Shown: piece by piece, positions 11,009 to 23,876 of the stretch
Numbering within the stretch: position 1 is the first letter of the stretch
How the letters are laid out: the number at the start of each line of letters is the position of its first letter
Source: Bursaphelenchus xylophilus
Lineage: Eukaryota; Nematoda; Chromadorea; Rhabditida; Aphelenchoididae
Assembly (NCBI GenBank): GCA_904066235.2
Contig: CAJFCV020000004.1
Coordinates: 62,001-126,000 of the forward strand
DNA: 64,000 nt
Direction: 5' to 3'
Notes under the pieces: generated by a model
The model's database searches: none
Seen by the model: the letters and a program-made list of their open reading frames with translations, nothing else
What the model was told of the DNA's origin: nothing
Translations under genes and position numbers: made by a program

Positions 11009-13639
11009 ATGAAGACGATATGCTCAGTCTTGGTCGTAGCAGTATGTGGCCTTGTAATATCCGCAAATGAAGATGCTAAGCGGCTATATGATGACCTTAT
11101 GGTCAACTACAACAAACACAGAAGGCCGGCCAGAAGTCCGACGGAGGCGGTGACCATATTTTTGAAGTTGAGGCTGTCGCAAATTATTGATGTGGTAAGT
11201 AAGGTGCTTCTTTTGTAAGCATAGCCTCTCAGCATGAGCTCGATCAAACGATGACTTGTTCCGTGTGGCTTCGACAGGAATGGAATGACCACAAGTTATC
11301 ATGGGACCCTCAAAATTACGGAGGCGTCTCCGTTCTCTACGTTCCATACGAAATGATATGGGTGCCAGACATTGTACTGTATCAAAGGTAGATTTGAGGT
11401 CATTCAACATTATTGCCTTTTGAGTTTAGTGCAGATAGCAATTACAACATTACGATTAGCACGAAAGCGACGTTACATTACACTGGAAGAGTGATCTGGG
11501 AGCCTCCGGCGATCTTCACTTCACTTTGTCAAATTGATATTTTGTGGTAAGGCAAAGGAGGATCTGAATGTTTTATGCGGAGCCAAGGCTATTTTAGCTC
11601 CACCTGTTCAATAGGAAAAGTTTTTCTTTAAGTTTGTGCGAAAATCCCCTGGTATTTTACCTTATTTCAGGTTCCCGTTTGACGAGCAAGAATGTCAGCT
11701 GAAATTTGGCTCTTGGACATATCCCGAGAGCCTGTTGAAGGTCCAATTATTGGATACAGCGGCCGTTGAAGTGGAGGAAATCAATGAGAAAGGGGAGAAA
11801 GAAAACGTAACAGTTGTGGAGAATGGAATCGGCAAGTAGCTTATGCACATGATGACCGATTTCAAAATTCAGATTTAAGCGACTATTATCCCTCTGTGGA
11901 ATGGGACATAATGTCGAGAAAGGCGCGGCAAAGAGCCAAGACCTATCAGAGTTGTTGTCCGGACTCTGGAGCTTTTGTGGAGGTCAATGTAAGTTCACAA
12001 AATGTTAATTATTTGTTACGGACGGCAAAAAATATAGCTTCTCTTTCTTCTAATTTTGTTTCAGTTCTACCTCCTCCTCCGACGTCAGCCTTTATTCTAC
12101 ACTGTGAACTTGGTATTCCCATGCGTTGGAATCTCTTTCCTGACCATTTTGGTGTTCTACTTGCCAGCGGAATCCGGGGAAAAAGTCTCGTTGTGTATCA
12201 ATATTTTGGTCGCTCTCACCATGTTCTTCTTGCTCTTGGTAAGCCATAAAAAGGATCTATCCACGCTCTTGGAGCTGATACCAAACTTTTAGACCTTTCA
12301 TCGATGAGGTCACCACGTGATACGATATGTAATTTACAACCTCAAACCCTCGTCTGTTCCTAGAATATTTATTTTCAGATCGAAATCATCCCTGCCAACA
12401 GTATTACCTTGCCATTCGTCGGAAAGTATTTATTATTCACTATGATAATGGTGACAATGAGCGTCTTTGTCACGGTGGTCTGTAAGTTTGAACTTACGAA
12501 CTCTCTCGCTGCAATGATCGTTGAATAAAAGAAAGATTACAGCCAACAAACTAGAGGCTCTTTAAATCTTGCGAGCCCTTAAATTTTAGCTGGCGGCCTG
12601 CTGAAGCAACCCAGATATTCAGCAATTTTTGCAGACGAGAGATTATAGTGGTTAAAGAAGAGTATATGTATATTAGTGTCTTGCCAAGTCTTTTTTTCCA
12701 CTGCATATTGAAAGAATTTATCTTTTTTGCAGAGATCTCCTCTTCTCCAAAGGCTTTATGTCAATTTTTCAGCGCTACAACTGCATTTCCGCAAACCCAC
12801 CACACATATAATGGGCGAAACCACCAAGAAAATATTTCTTCGTTGGTTGCCCAAGGTTCTATTCATGCGACGCCCGCTCAGCGAGAATAATGAGTCGCTG
12901 AGGCATGGGGATTCAAAGAAATACAACACGAAAGGTAATAGTTTCGTAAAAAAAATGAGCTCACTTCAAGGCGAGAAAATAGTGATAAATTACCATGAAC
13001 ATCGGGTCTCCCGTGACCTCACGATAAGAACCACGGCCAAGCACAGCTCCGCGAATCGGGAAATCCAAGACATTTACAACTCTCCGCCAGTCTTGAAGTC
13101 GTTTGAAAACGTCTGTTTCATCGCTGAACTGTTGAAGAAAAAGGATCGGGATGACAAAGTAGGTTGTGTAAAACACTGTATTTTATTGTGCAAGTGTTTT
13201 TTTTTTTGAAATGATAGGATCTTAAAAAATGAAAAAAGGCTTTTTGTCGAAGAATAAATGGGGAATTTTTTGGGCGAGAGTATTGCGCGTCTTTTCTCTG
13301 ACTTATCTGTAAAAATCAAGACGATGTGTAAAAAACCGATAGCGAAGAGACTGAAAAATTAAAAAATAAACAAAAGTTTCGGCCGTTGTCCCCAGCTTCG
13401 GCCGCTGAGAACACTTTTTCTCTCTCAGGCTTCAATTTCAGGTCGATGAAGACTGGAAGTACGTGGCGATGGTGCTGGACCGTCTTTTCTTGATCATCTT
13501 CTCGATCGTTTGTTTCGTGGGCACGGGTGTGATTCTGATGCAAGCCCCCACTTTCTGGGACGAACGACAGCCCGTCCCGCTTGTCGTTCGGGAAAACAAC
13601 TACACTGCCGACCCAGTCAATCATTTCCGGTTGTTTTGA
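11009..13639 (+). CDS. Nicotinic acetylcholine receptor alpha-type subunit
   Basis: Cys-loop ligand-gated cation channel subunit of about 531 residues in nine exons: 11009-11194, 11233-11387, 11430-11546, 11671-11831, 11873-11988, 12065-12238, 12379-12481, 12773-13158 and 13442-13639. All phases agree. Visible parts are a signal peptide ([19 protein letters not shown]), the loop D tryptophan (VWLRQEW), the Cys-loop ([15 protein letters not shown]) and vicinal cysteines in loop C (YQSCCPDS), which define an alpha subunit. TM1 starts at [13 protein letters not shown]2 at [14 protein letters not shown] with the Glu typical of cation selectivity, and TM3 at GKYLLFTM. A long cytoplasmic loop precedes TM4 ([17 protein letters not shown]). 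Similarity in spirit to the UNC-38/UNC-63/ACR group of levamisole receptors suggests muscle or neuronal synapses; the exact ortholog is not settled. Intron 4 begins with GC rather than GT. Confidence 0.92.
11832..11872 (+). other. GC-AG intron in the acetylcholine receptor gene
   Basis: The exon ends ATCG and the intron starts GCAAGT and ends TTCAG. Splicing here restores the GAT codon and the conserved [11 protein letters not shown] segment. No GT donor nearby keeps the frame. Confidence 0.75.
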
Positions 13640-14137
13640 AAATTTAAATTTTTGTTTTTGTCGCTAGAAATTCGATGACACAACAAATTGTTCACTGAAA
13701 TTTAGATGACAGATATGATGTCATCAAAAAATCTATTGGGAATTTTTTGTCAGCGAATTTCCTATGACATACGAAATAATTGCTCAGGGTATTCAAATAA
13801 AAATATGTTTATTTTTTGCGATGATATATGGCTTTTCGTGCGCAGAGAATGGCGAGGCATTTCGGAGAAGAAAATACAGTAAAAAAATACTTGTTACAAA
13901 GGAGCACCGTACTTTAAAAGTTGGAAGAAATGGCGGATAAATGTATGAGAAGCAAAAGAAATTGAAAAATTTGGCAAAAAAATTCGAGAAAGTAGAGTAA
14001 AATTGAAAAATATGTGTCTTGAGGCAGTGAAAAGACATTTCCAATAAAAACAACATTAATATTGCGTAGAAATCTACCATTTGATGACATTATTTTAGGT
14101 AACACGAAAAAAAATGATATAAAAATCATAAAATTGT
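13640..14137. other. Convergent intergenic region
   Basis: About 500 AT-rich bases between the receptor stop and the filamin stop. A plus-strand AATAAA lies near 13795. Nothing else supported. Confidence 0.4.
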
Positions 14138-17100
14138 TCACCGCGGCCGTACCGTAAAAGGCGAGCCCATGATCTCGCGATCGCCGTATTTTATAATCAC
14201 CACAGCGCGGGTTCTCTCCGGGATCTTGTAGCTGACATTGTACTCGCCATTTCCTTTGTGGACGATGGAAACTTCGTCGGAGGGCCCTCTCGACGTGACC
14301 ACCCCAACGAATAGATAGCTCTTGCCGGCTTTGCTCGTGTTAATCGTGAAACTGGCGGATTCTCCGGCGACAAATTCGTACAAACCACTTCCTTCGGCAG
14401 TCACCTTTCGGGCATCCTCAGCGCTCGTCGTCAAGTAGGACCGATGTTTTTGGTCGTTGGACTCGGCGGGCAGATGGCGGTCATTCTTCTCCTTACTCTG
14501 CCTTTCGGAGCTATATTTGTCGGCGAATTCGTGGCGCTGACTGGAAGCGTTGTCCGTGTTGCTGTAGTATCTAGTTTGGATATCGTATTCGTCTCGGTTG
14601 AGCTCCTAAAAAAAAGAGATTTTTTCTTTGGTCCTTATCAACGAACAGTGTATATAATTAGCCTCTTACTTGCAACGGAGTGACTGCCTTGACCTCATCC
14701 TTCGATGACTCAAATCCCAAATGCCGTTGGTTCTCGGACGTTGATTTTTGCTCCGAATTTCCGCCGTCATACGACACCTGACTCGCCGATGATTCAGCGG
14801 AGAACGGACGTTTTGTCGGGGGTGAGCTGGTCTGACTCTTGGGCGAAATAAAGACCTGAATGTCTGAGATTAGCAAACTGTAGATGTCAGGCCAAGTAGG
14901 CCGCGTACGAGACCTGGGATTTCTCCAAACTTTTCCGGCTTTCCTTTTGACGCAAAAGCCTTCGCGACAGGAATTTTCGGGACCAAATAACCCAGGACGT
15001 CATCAAAATTCATACCTTAAACGGAGATCCATGGATTGGCTGCTCATCCAAGCTCAGACTGATCGTATACAGTCCGGGTTCATCGGTCGTATACTCCGCT
15101 CGACAAACTCCATCCTTATAGTCAGTCAGCGTAATGTCGGCCTTGGATGGGCCGTTGATTGAGGCTTTCAGCTCGCCTCCGCCGGCTTCGCCGACAAGAA
15201 CGGCGAACGATTGGCGCTCTCCGACAACTCCATGCTGAAGTCCGGTACCTTCGGCTCGAACCAAATGGGCTTTGGTCTCGCCAGAGAGAGTCACGGGCAT
15301 CCGGAAGGGCGAACCTGAAAGAAATTTTAGTTAGAAATGAGTTGAAGAGATCGAGTTTATAGTCACTTCAAGCTTCCAAGACAAAGAAAATATTGTGAGT
15401 TTAAGCTTCAAATAAAAATAGAAGTTTTGATAGTTAAAAGTACGACTAAAAAGTACAGCCAAACCTCTGTATGTTAATCAAAAATGTCTTTGCTTTTTCT
15501 AAAGTACCCAATTTTTCAGTGTAATCATCCTAAAGCTGATCTTCCGTTTTTCCTTAAACTTTGCGTTTTGACACAGGCCATATATAAATCCCACAAAATT
15601 TTAGGTCATGTCTCGCACCCGCAGCCAAGATATTAAGAAGCCTTGGGAGGGTATGTAAATTCAGGAGAGTCGGTCAGACGCAAAATATTTGAGAAAAATA
15701 CTCGGTAAAAATTTACAAGAATAATAGTTTTAGAATCCACAGATACATGACTTTTTTCGGATGCAACTGGCATTCTCCGGGAGCCCTGCATTCGACCATA
15801 AACACACTTTTTCCTGGATTAAGTCGTTCTTTTTTTTTGATAAAGAATGAAATCTTGGTGAATTTTGAAAATCGCCTTTTGGAGATACCCGGAACGGAGA
15901 CAATGACAAAACAGCGCATAGCCAAAAAAGTAGAAGCCTTGAGGGTCGCGACAAATCAATTTCTACTCATTTTGATCCTCTTCTTCCTAAGTTATTAACA
16001 AAACTAGTCCTAAATCTCCTATCCACTCCCAGAAACTTGACACAGACAAAATTCGTCTTGCAACCCCCCGACATACAAAGGTTTGGCTGTAAATTCGAAA
16101 GCGTTTTTAGTATCTCCCCGCACTGCCACACCTTCCACCGTACCCGGTTATTTAGCAACTTAAGGAAGCGAGAAAGCCTAGCTGTAAGCACCTTGAACTC
16201 GTTGGCCTCGATGGAACACGTCGATCACGTGCACCCCGTCCACTTTGGGTGTGAAGTTGATGGTAAAATGGTTGTTCCCGCTGTGAATCAGTGGGACATT
16301 GTCGACGCGACCATCGGGGCATTGAATTCGAGCCGTCAGATGGCGAGGTTCCACGTCTTTCAGCATCAAGTGCAGGCTCGCATCCTGCTGCTGGTTGGGA
16401 ATGCTGAGTTGACGACGGGGAATGCCGCGTTCCGAAGCCGACGCCGAAGTCGTTGTGGCGGTTGTTGTGGAGGAGGAAGAGGTTGAAACTGAAAATTGAG
16501 CGTTTTTTCGGGATTAAAAGGGCTATGGGACAGTCAGTCAGCCATAAAACTTTTTTGCTTATAACCCGGTAAATCATGGATAAAAAATGAAAAAAAATTA
16601 TTATTGAGGCAACATGGAACCCTGTTATAAAACAGGATACACTTGCTTGTCCAATCACCCTTCGGCGGTCTGTAAACACCAGTTATTTACAGGGTGGGCC
16701 CTCCAGAACTAAAACACCTCTATTGCTAAAATCATGGAAACTAAAGGATCAGCGCGCATGGCTAGTTAATTCTTAAGATCTACTGAGCATTGCTTCTCGT
16801 TCTATAGGGTTTTATGACGATATCCCCTCAGGGCTTTTGGAAATCCAAGTTTTTCCTTTGACTTTCCTTTTAATCTAAAAATTACGTTTTTTCTTGACCG
16901 AAATCCACAAAATAATGTTTTGCAGATTGTCAAACAGAGTTTCAGCTATATGAATTTGCCTATAAAAAGTCGATTCTCTGTGGATTGCAGAAATATAATT
17001 TCTGTAAAGTTTAATCCATTGTTTTCCAAGTTGTGGACTCAAGAAACCTCTCAGCTCTGGATGGCCAACCAATCTTTCTTTTTAACATTAAAATTTCTTA

Positions 17101-20100
17101 CATTTTCTCCCCGCACTCTCCGTAACATCCACATTAACATCGAATGCCAACACTCCATCAACGTAAATTTTGGCGTAGTGAGGGCCAGTTGACTTTGGGA
17201 CATAGGTCACTTGAATCGGTTTGGCTGGATCGTCCTGAACCAGCTCGATATCAATCGGAACACCAGCCGGATCAGTCACTTCCACCTCCAGCTTCTTGCA
17301 GATCACATCGCGAGTGTCGACGCTGAAGGTGACGGGTTTGTTGGTCACGACCTGTGAGCCCACTCCAGGCCCGTAAACATGCAATTTTGTGAAATCCGTG
17401 GGCTGCACGACTTCAATTCCAACCGGAGTTTCGTCAATTGCAATTCCGTCGACGCTTGGGCAAATCACAAACTTTCCCAGGGATCGGGGCGTGAACTGGA
17501 AGGTGTGATGACGTTTCGAGGAATCGGAATCGACTGGCTTCACGAGAACTTTGTTGAATTGGTTGTCGTAAACTTTGATGTCCGGAATTTTGTCGGCTAA
17601 AAAATGAGACAAAAAATGTTGTTTTTTTTTGTTTTTCGCTGATTTTTTCTTACTTCTTCGCAATTAATTTTATTTGGAAAAAATAATGTTTTCCTTTTTT
17701 TTGAATTTCAAAGGCCCCAAAAAAATCTCAGCCACAACATATTCCCACATGTGGCCACAAGAAAACCCTTCAACTTACACTCCACACTAAACTCAAATTT
17801 CTCTCCAATTTTGATTTCCTCCTCCTTGAAAGGTAATAATTTCGGTTTCGAGACCGATTTCTTCTCCAATTCTGGTTCGATCATGACCACAAACGGAGAG
17901 TCTTTGATATGCTCTCCGTTCTTCATCACATTCACTTTGTAGACGCCGGATTTGACGGGAGTAAATGAGACCAAAGCGGTGTTGTCGCCGTTGTCGATCG
18001 ATTTGATGTCGGCTTGAGAAGGACCTTCGGTGGAAAATTCTGAAAACACGTAAGTGGAAAAATCGAAAAATTTGGAAGAGTTTTGACCTACAAACTCTTT
18101 GCTTCAGCTACCTAAGGGGTTGAGGATTTCCATCACTTACCCAACACATTAGCGTCGCCTTTTGTGTCCACATAAAATACCGCCGGCTCATGCGACGCTC
18201 CGCCTTCCAGGCCGGGTCCCACGGCTCTCACCGCCGATGTAGCCTTAGGCAACACATCGATTTCGTAGGGACTTAGCCCCAAATGTTGTCCGTTGCAAGT
18301 GACTTGAACTGAATGCGGTCCCGTGCCCAGAGGCGCGTATTCGAACGTCTTTCTCGCTTCTGAATCCGCAACTTGTTCGCAATGCACCATCAGCCCGTCC
18401 TTGTTGCGGACCTCGACCCTGACGGGTTTATCGCAGCCGTCTATGTGAACGGGCAGATGATCGCCGACTCTAGGCCCCTTCCGGCAAAGCCCGCGGCCCC
18501 AGAGGAGTGCCGACGCCGCCGCACCTGGAGTCGCATGCAAAGCGAACGGACTGCCGGGGATGTGGCGTTTGTCGACGAAAACGTTGACAGAATGCAGCCC
18601 CACGACCTCGGGACGATGAGTGAACGCGACAGAGGCCCCAACACGCTGGCCCGCATCAAGTTGGACTTGTTTCCCGCGAGGATCAAGGACCAGGACCTCG
18701 GCCTTGTTCTTTTCGGTGAGGTTGGCAACTCTGAACTTCTGCGACTCGCCGATTTCAATTTCTGGCTTGAAGTCCACCAAATATGGAGCTGGGATCACAC
18801 GCACCGAGAAGTTGCCCAACTTGGCTTTGGTGGGGCCGGAAGCGCCGAATACAGTGAGCTGAAAATGGAGAAAATAGCAAAACATAAACTGAACTTATCC
18901 CCACTACGCATAATATAAACTGGGCCTCCAAAGTTTGCTATAGAGAGATCACTGTGGATTCTTACCGTATCACTGATCGTTACACATTTCACTCTTCGGT
19001 TATTAAACTCCATCTCAAAAAAATGCTTGCATAGAGAGAAATCTTCTTTCTAATTCGAGATTTGCGTGAAATCCCGTTGTTTTCCCCATTTATTTACTCG
19101 AAATGATTATAATCTTGCGGTTGGTTGACGCCTAATCCCTCACGTAAAACCTGTTCTTTCCGGATATATGGGAGGATAACTCGAATGGCCTCTGTACGGT
19201 AAATCCTAGGTAAAATACAAACTTATAAATAAGAGATGTGTAGGTAGTTCCCTGTGGATTTCATTTGCCATTTTCTAAGTTATACGCAATAAATTACGCC
19301 AATAACTCGATTTGGGTAGAAAAATTGCCTTTAGAGGAACGCCTGAGGCGGCGATGAAGAAGAGAGTATTCAAGTTTAAATAGGTACTTTAGACTCTTCG
19401 CTATAGTTTGACGTGTGCTGCTCGACTTTGCAAAATCCCCCACTTACCTCATGTTTCCCCACGACCTTTGGCTCATAGGACACATGAAACGCGGTCTTGG
19501 TGCCTTCAACCGGCCTCACATTGGCTTCAACTTCACCTCCTTCCGGATCAAAGATCTCGACGAGCGGCTCGGTCCCTTCTTTCTCAACCTCCACTGTGAA
19601 ATGGGTTTCTCTCCCAACGACGGGCTCTCCATCCACTCCACTGACCCGACCTTTTGGTGGGGCTTTGCTTTGAGCTCGAGGGAATTGCGATAAAAATGTC
19701 ATAACGGACTTTTCGTCAACATTGGGGTTGATCAACTCTTCTGGAGCGATAAGCTGAAAAGTATTGATTTTATTGAGGAAATTATCTCAAGTGTAACTGG
19801 TTCATAAACAAATCGAATTTTAAAAGTCTTATGCATGTGTGTACGAAATTTTTTGATTTCAATTTACGAAATCGACCGAGATTTTTTGGTCGAAAGATCA
19901 AAAAATTTCAAATTATTTCGAATTTTTGGACTCAAATTTTGGGTTGAGCAAAAAATGAGGTGAACGGTGTTTTACAAAAAATCTTTTTTTAAAGATGCTA
20001 AATTTAAAAAAAAATCAAATGTTTTTACTTTGAGAAACAGTTATTTTCCCAAAAAAACTCAAAACTCACTCTCCCAATTCCCAAATTCTCTTCAGCGGCT

Positions 20101-20928
20101 TGCATCGCTTTTAGCGTGTTCTCCAGCGCCTCGTCCGGCCTCCACGACCTCCAATCACTGCAAGCCCCGGGCGCAAGTGCATCAACAAGAGCGCCCAGCG
20201 CCAGGCCGTCGTTCCAATCGCTGGTGAAATTTGTGATAGGCACGTCCGAAGAGAGTTTCGACTTTATCCACGCCATTAGTCGCTGTTTTGGAGTCTGTCC
20301 TTTCTTCTTATCGACTTCAATGTGTTGGCCAATGGAATAGTGATAAATTAGGGTCCAAATGAGGCCGAGAATCAGCTTCAGGTTGCCGTCAACAATGTGG
20401 GTTCCGTCTGGAAAAGTTTGAAGTATTTTTGGCTTGGACTTTGAAGCTCGGGACGGCTTTAATGACCATTTTCTATGGTATATTCAAAAAAAGTTTCTCT
20501 CGCGTTTTGCAGAAACGGTCAAGATTTTTAAGTCGACAAAGTAAAAAAATAAAAAACAAAATTTTTCGGCGATTTTGAAATAAAAATAAACTTTTTCGGA
20601 ATCAAAATTTCTCACCAATAGTAACCAACTTGATTCCCTCGTCATTTTGGATGAAATTCAGCGCCTGCTGAACATTGTCCAGCTTTTGCTGACGCAACAC
20701 AGGCTTCTTGTTGTAGCGTTGCGCCACAATTCGTTGGGCCAGAACCTGAACCAACTTGATTAGGCGGATTCCATCCGACAAATCGGCGGACAAGTCGTTT
20801 ACATGCTCTCCCTCGAGGGCCAGGTTCTGATTCACCCAGCGCGTGAATGTGTTCTCTTGGATCTTCTTCCAGCCCGCATCGTGCAATAGGCGCGGGTCGT
20901 TCTCCGCCAATGAGCTGGTCTCGCTCAT
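14138..20928 (-). CDS. Filamin, short form (actin crosslinker)
   Basis: Ten exons, roughly 20616-20928, 20070-20407, 19448-19753, 18141-18858, 17779-18039, 17102-17596, 16192-16488, 15016-15314, 14670-14855 and 14138-14605, giving about 1226 residues in continuous phase. Exons 1-3 encode two calponin-homology domains (CH1 WKKIQENTFTRWVNQNL, CH2 LMAWIKSKL ... DWNDGLALGALVDALAPG), an F-actin-binding pair. After them come about eight or nine filamin-type immunoglobulin repeats, recognised by GSPF and Y-x-P/G-x-H-x-V patterns. A low-complexity Ser/Thr/Gln-rich hinge-like stretch begins at 16488 and another polar linker lies at 14670-14855. The final repeat ends GSPFTVRPR and would be the dimerisation module. 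Vertebrate filamins have 24 repeats, so this one is short. It acts at the cortical actin network. FLN-1 versus FLN-2 identity was not resolved. Confidence 0.9.
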
Positions 20929-21042
20929 TTCTGCAAAAAACCGATTACTTTCTTTGGTATTGAGTAATATCGGCAGTAAAATTGCGTAGTAAGCGACCAA
21001 ACAAAGAAAAAATTTAAAAAAAACGATTTTTTCCGCGTTTTG

Positions 21043-21519
21043 ACCTTTCGGGTCGACGACAGTTCGGGTCAACATCAAATCGATCAATACAGGGCGTACG
21101 GCAGGCGGATACCCAAAAAAAGGCTGTAGGAAGTACCAACGAGTCCTGTAAAGCCGTTGGATGGCCGGCGGACGCTTAGCGAAGGCTCGGCGGAGACTTG
21201 GCAAAGACTTGCAACATGTCCACTTTTTCTAATTTTAGCTATTAATAACGCTAGTTTTTTTTTTACTCTGAGTTATTACAACCTATAAAAGATCAAGATT
21301 TGCGGCAAAAACGAAGATCCGTAACTTTTATCTAGATATTACATAATGATGTGAGCACTTGTAAAATACCTCAAAATAGGTTAAAAGCTATTCTAGGACT
21401 CGAGCAATCTTATTATTTGTACGAACTAGCCTTCTGCTAGTCTCCCCATGCTTACAACGACGAACCGACGCGATCCATAGTACCATTGACCTGAACTGTC
21501 GCTGATCCAAAAAGTGGCG
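21043..21519 (+). mobile_element. Family A MITE, copy 1
   Basis: About 480 bp with inverted ends (ACCTTTCGGGTCGACGACAG at left; the right end runs CGCTGATCC and AAAAGT, then GGCGCC). Internal landmarks shared by all copies are a GGCGGAGACTTGG/CTCGGCGGAG block, CTAATTTTAGCTATT, a GTAAAATACCTCAAAATAG stretch and a CGACGCGATCCATAG block. No coding capacity. Located upstream of the filamin start. Confidence 0.7.
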
Positions 21520-22301
21520 CCTTTTTTTCGTGGAAAGGAAGGAAAATAACATACATATATTTTGAAAAATTTTAGAGATCTCTAGCATGCTCTTTTGAAG
21601 CGATTAGATAGATTTTTGGTTTCAAGGTTGGTGAAAATTTTCGAAATTTGGAGCTAAAATTTTCAGGGATTGGAATGCGGCCGATATAAATAATACGTAC
21701 GAAATTCGAAGCAATTCCGTGCAGTGCCCATGGAAATACTCCAGTAAAGAATCGCGCGTCCTAGAACGATCTGTTTTACCAATAAAAAGTAAATTTTGCC
21801 GTACGCCATATGTTTGATATCCCCGCAAAATAATATGAAAAAATCGAGAAAGTCGAGAAAGTCCGGCTAATAGCCGACCAAAAAAGGAAAAACTAATACA
21901 ATCTCAAGACGTCTAATTTTGTATTTTTTTCGATTTCCGGGCCTGAAAAGTTTCGTCAGCGTTTGTGTCATCCGAATTTCCGATTCCGAAAATACCAACG
22001 TCAAGAAGAGGAGAGGCAAAAAAGAAATACATGTAACAGCAAGATTAATAAATTATTACTATAGAGATTAGGGTCAAAAATAATGGAGGACTGCAAGAGA
22101 ATAGTCTGAAATTGGGTTTGTATATTATTTTCAAGAGTGTAGTTTTGATTTTATACCGGCTGAAAAGGGATTACTGAATTTTTTTACCATTACTTTGCTT
22201 TTTTATATATAGTAATAATCTTTTTTTTACCGCAGCAATGGGATAAAAACAATGATTTTTATGGCCTTGCTATAAGGATAAGGACTATAGACTATAAGGA
22301 A

Positions 22302-22588
22302 TATGCCCACTTTTTCTAACTTTAGCTCTTACTAACGCTAGCTTTACCCTGAGTTATCGTACCATATGAAAGACCAAAACTTACGGCAAAGAACGAAGAT
22401 CCATAACTTTTCCCTAGATATTATTGATGTGAGTACATGTAAAATACCTCAAAATTGGTGATAAGCTACCTTAGAACTAGACCAATATTGTTATTTTTAC
22501 CAACTAAGCCTTCTCCTATCCTCTGCCATGTATACAACGATGAACCGACGCGATTCAGAGCATCGTTTACCGAAAAGTCGTAGCGCCA
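22302..22588 (+). mobile_element. Family A MITE, copy 2 (5'-truncated)
   Basis: Begins in the CCACTTTTTCTAACTTTAGC block and continues to the usual right end (CCGAAAAGTCGTAGCGCC). The left third with the GCGGAG repeats is missing. Confidence 0.65.
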
Positions 22589-23769
22589 TTACTTTCATAT
22601 TATTGGGACCCCGAGGGATCCTATTTTTTGCATATCACTTTTTACAAGCAGCCCCACTCTGGCAATCTCCCAACATCTGCTTTGATTCAAATTTAGCTTA
22701 CAAGAAAGGGCTGAAACATAGAAATAATCGATCAAGATTCGCAAAAAAATGCTTTTTTCGGAATCTACAGGGCTCCATTTTTTATTTTTCATCGAAATAC
22801 CTTGTTATTTTATCAAAGAAAGATGCGTTTTCATCGATTTTCGTCAAATTCTCAGCAGAAGCGACCGACTTTTAGAACGCTTACAGATCGCCCGAGGCAT
22901 TTTGGCATCAAATGGTTAGATTGCAAAGAAATAGGTGGCTTTGCGGCTCTACAAATACATATAATCGCCGTAAGTTCTGCTCCAAGACATTTCAATCGTT
23001 CGTTCGAAATCTCCTTAATATGGCTGACTCAAGTTGTAAAACAATTCAAAACAGTTCAACAACATTATCAAACAAAAAAACTTTTCAGTTGGGATGAGAC
23101 GGAAAAGTAAAGCCAAAAAAGAAAGACGCCATGAAAAACCGACAACTGATAAGGACTTTTTAAATCATTCCAAGAAGATTCCGTCCTATTTTTACTGCCC
23201 TCAAAAAGCAAGGAATGAAATGCTGAACGTAGAATGACCTGTAGGAGTAGTGCTGGCAATAAACAATAAGACCTCACGCAATATTATCAGAGAATACGAA
23301 AATAAAATACATGGCGATCAACTGAACTTGGAAGACTTTTTTGCAGATAACGTGGGAAATAAGGAATCAAAAGCTATAAAAATTACAATCTTATGTCTCC
23401 AGAGATCTCAATTCTATCTAGAGCAACGTTGTATCCCGTCAAAGTTCTAAGGTTTTTTAAAACTCTTTAAAAAGAATCATTACTTCTTAATTATTGCCAT
23501 AGAATCTTCCACTAGAAGAATTACAGTCAAGGTAGCCCTCAGAGACTGCCAGGGGGCATTCCAGACAAAAAAAAGTGAATCGCCAAAAGCGTGGCCCCTG
23601 AAAATTCCACACATACAATTGTTGAAAACTTTTATCCACTATTACCCAAGTTATTTGCAAAATAAGTCATCCAAGTCTTTCTAACGCTTTCCTGAGTTGC
23701 CTCAACAATTCCTCAACACTCAAATTTATCAAAAAATCAACCCAAATAATCTCTAAAATCCCCACCAAA

Positions 23770-23876
23770 CGAGACGAATCCGTCCTGTCATCAGCGGTTT
23801 TTTCTCCATCGGCGGAGTTTCGTCTTCGGAAACCCGATCGTCTCGACAAATCCCCCGTGCAGCCTTCCAACCCCAT
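23770..23876 (-). CDS. Possible upstream first exon of filamin
   Basis: An ATG-started frame (MGLEGCTGDLSRRSGFRRR, then a polar stretch) lies 2.9 kb upstream of the filamin CH exon on the same strand. A weak GTTTGG donor after DDRTDSS would leave one base, matching the two extra bases (AA) before the filamin ATG. It is polar and basic, without a targeting signal. The donor is non-standard, though a GTTTGAG donor is also inferred in the glutaminase gene. Low confidence. Confidence 0.3.

Noticed and set aside
22528..23110. Protein-coding gene between filamin and its possible upstream exon
   Set aside because: Overlapping frames of about 100 codons have no splice structure, domain or codon pattern distinguishing them from AT-rich noise, and part overlaps a family A MITE.
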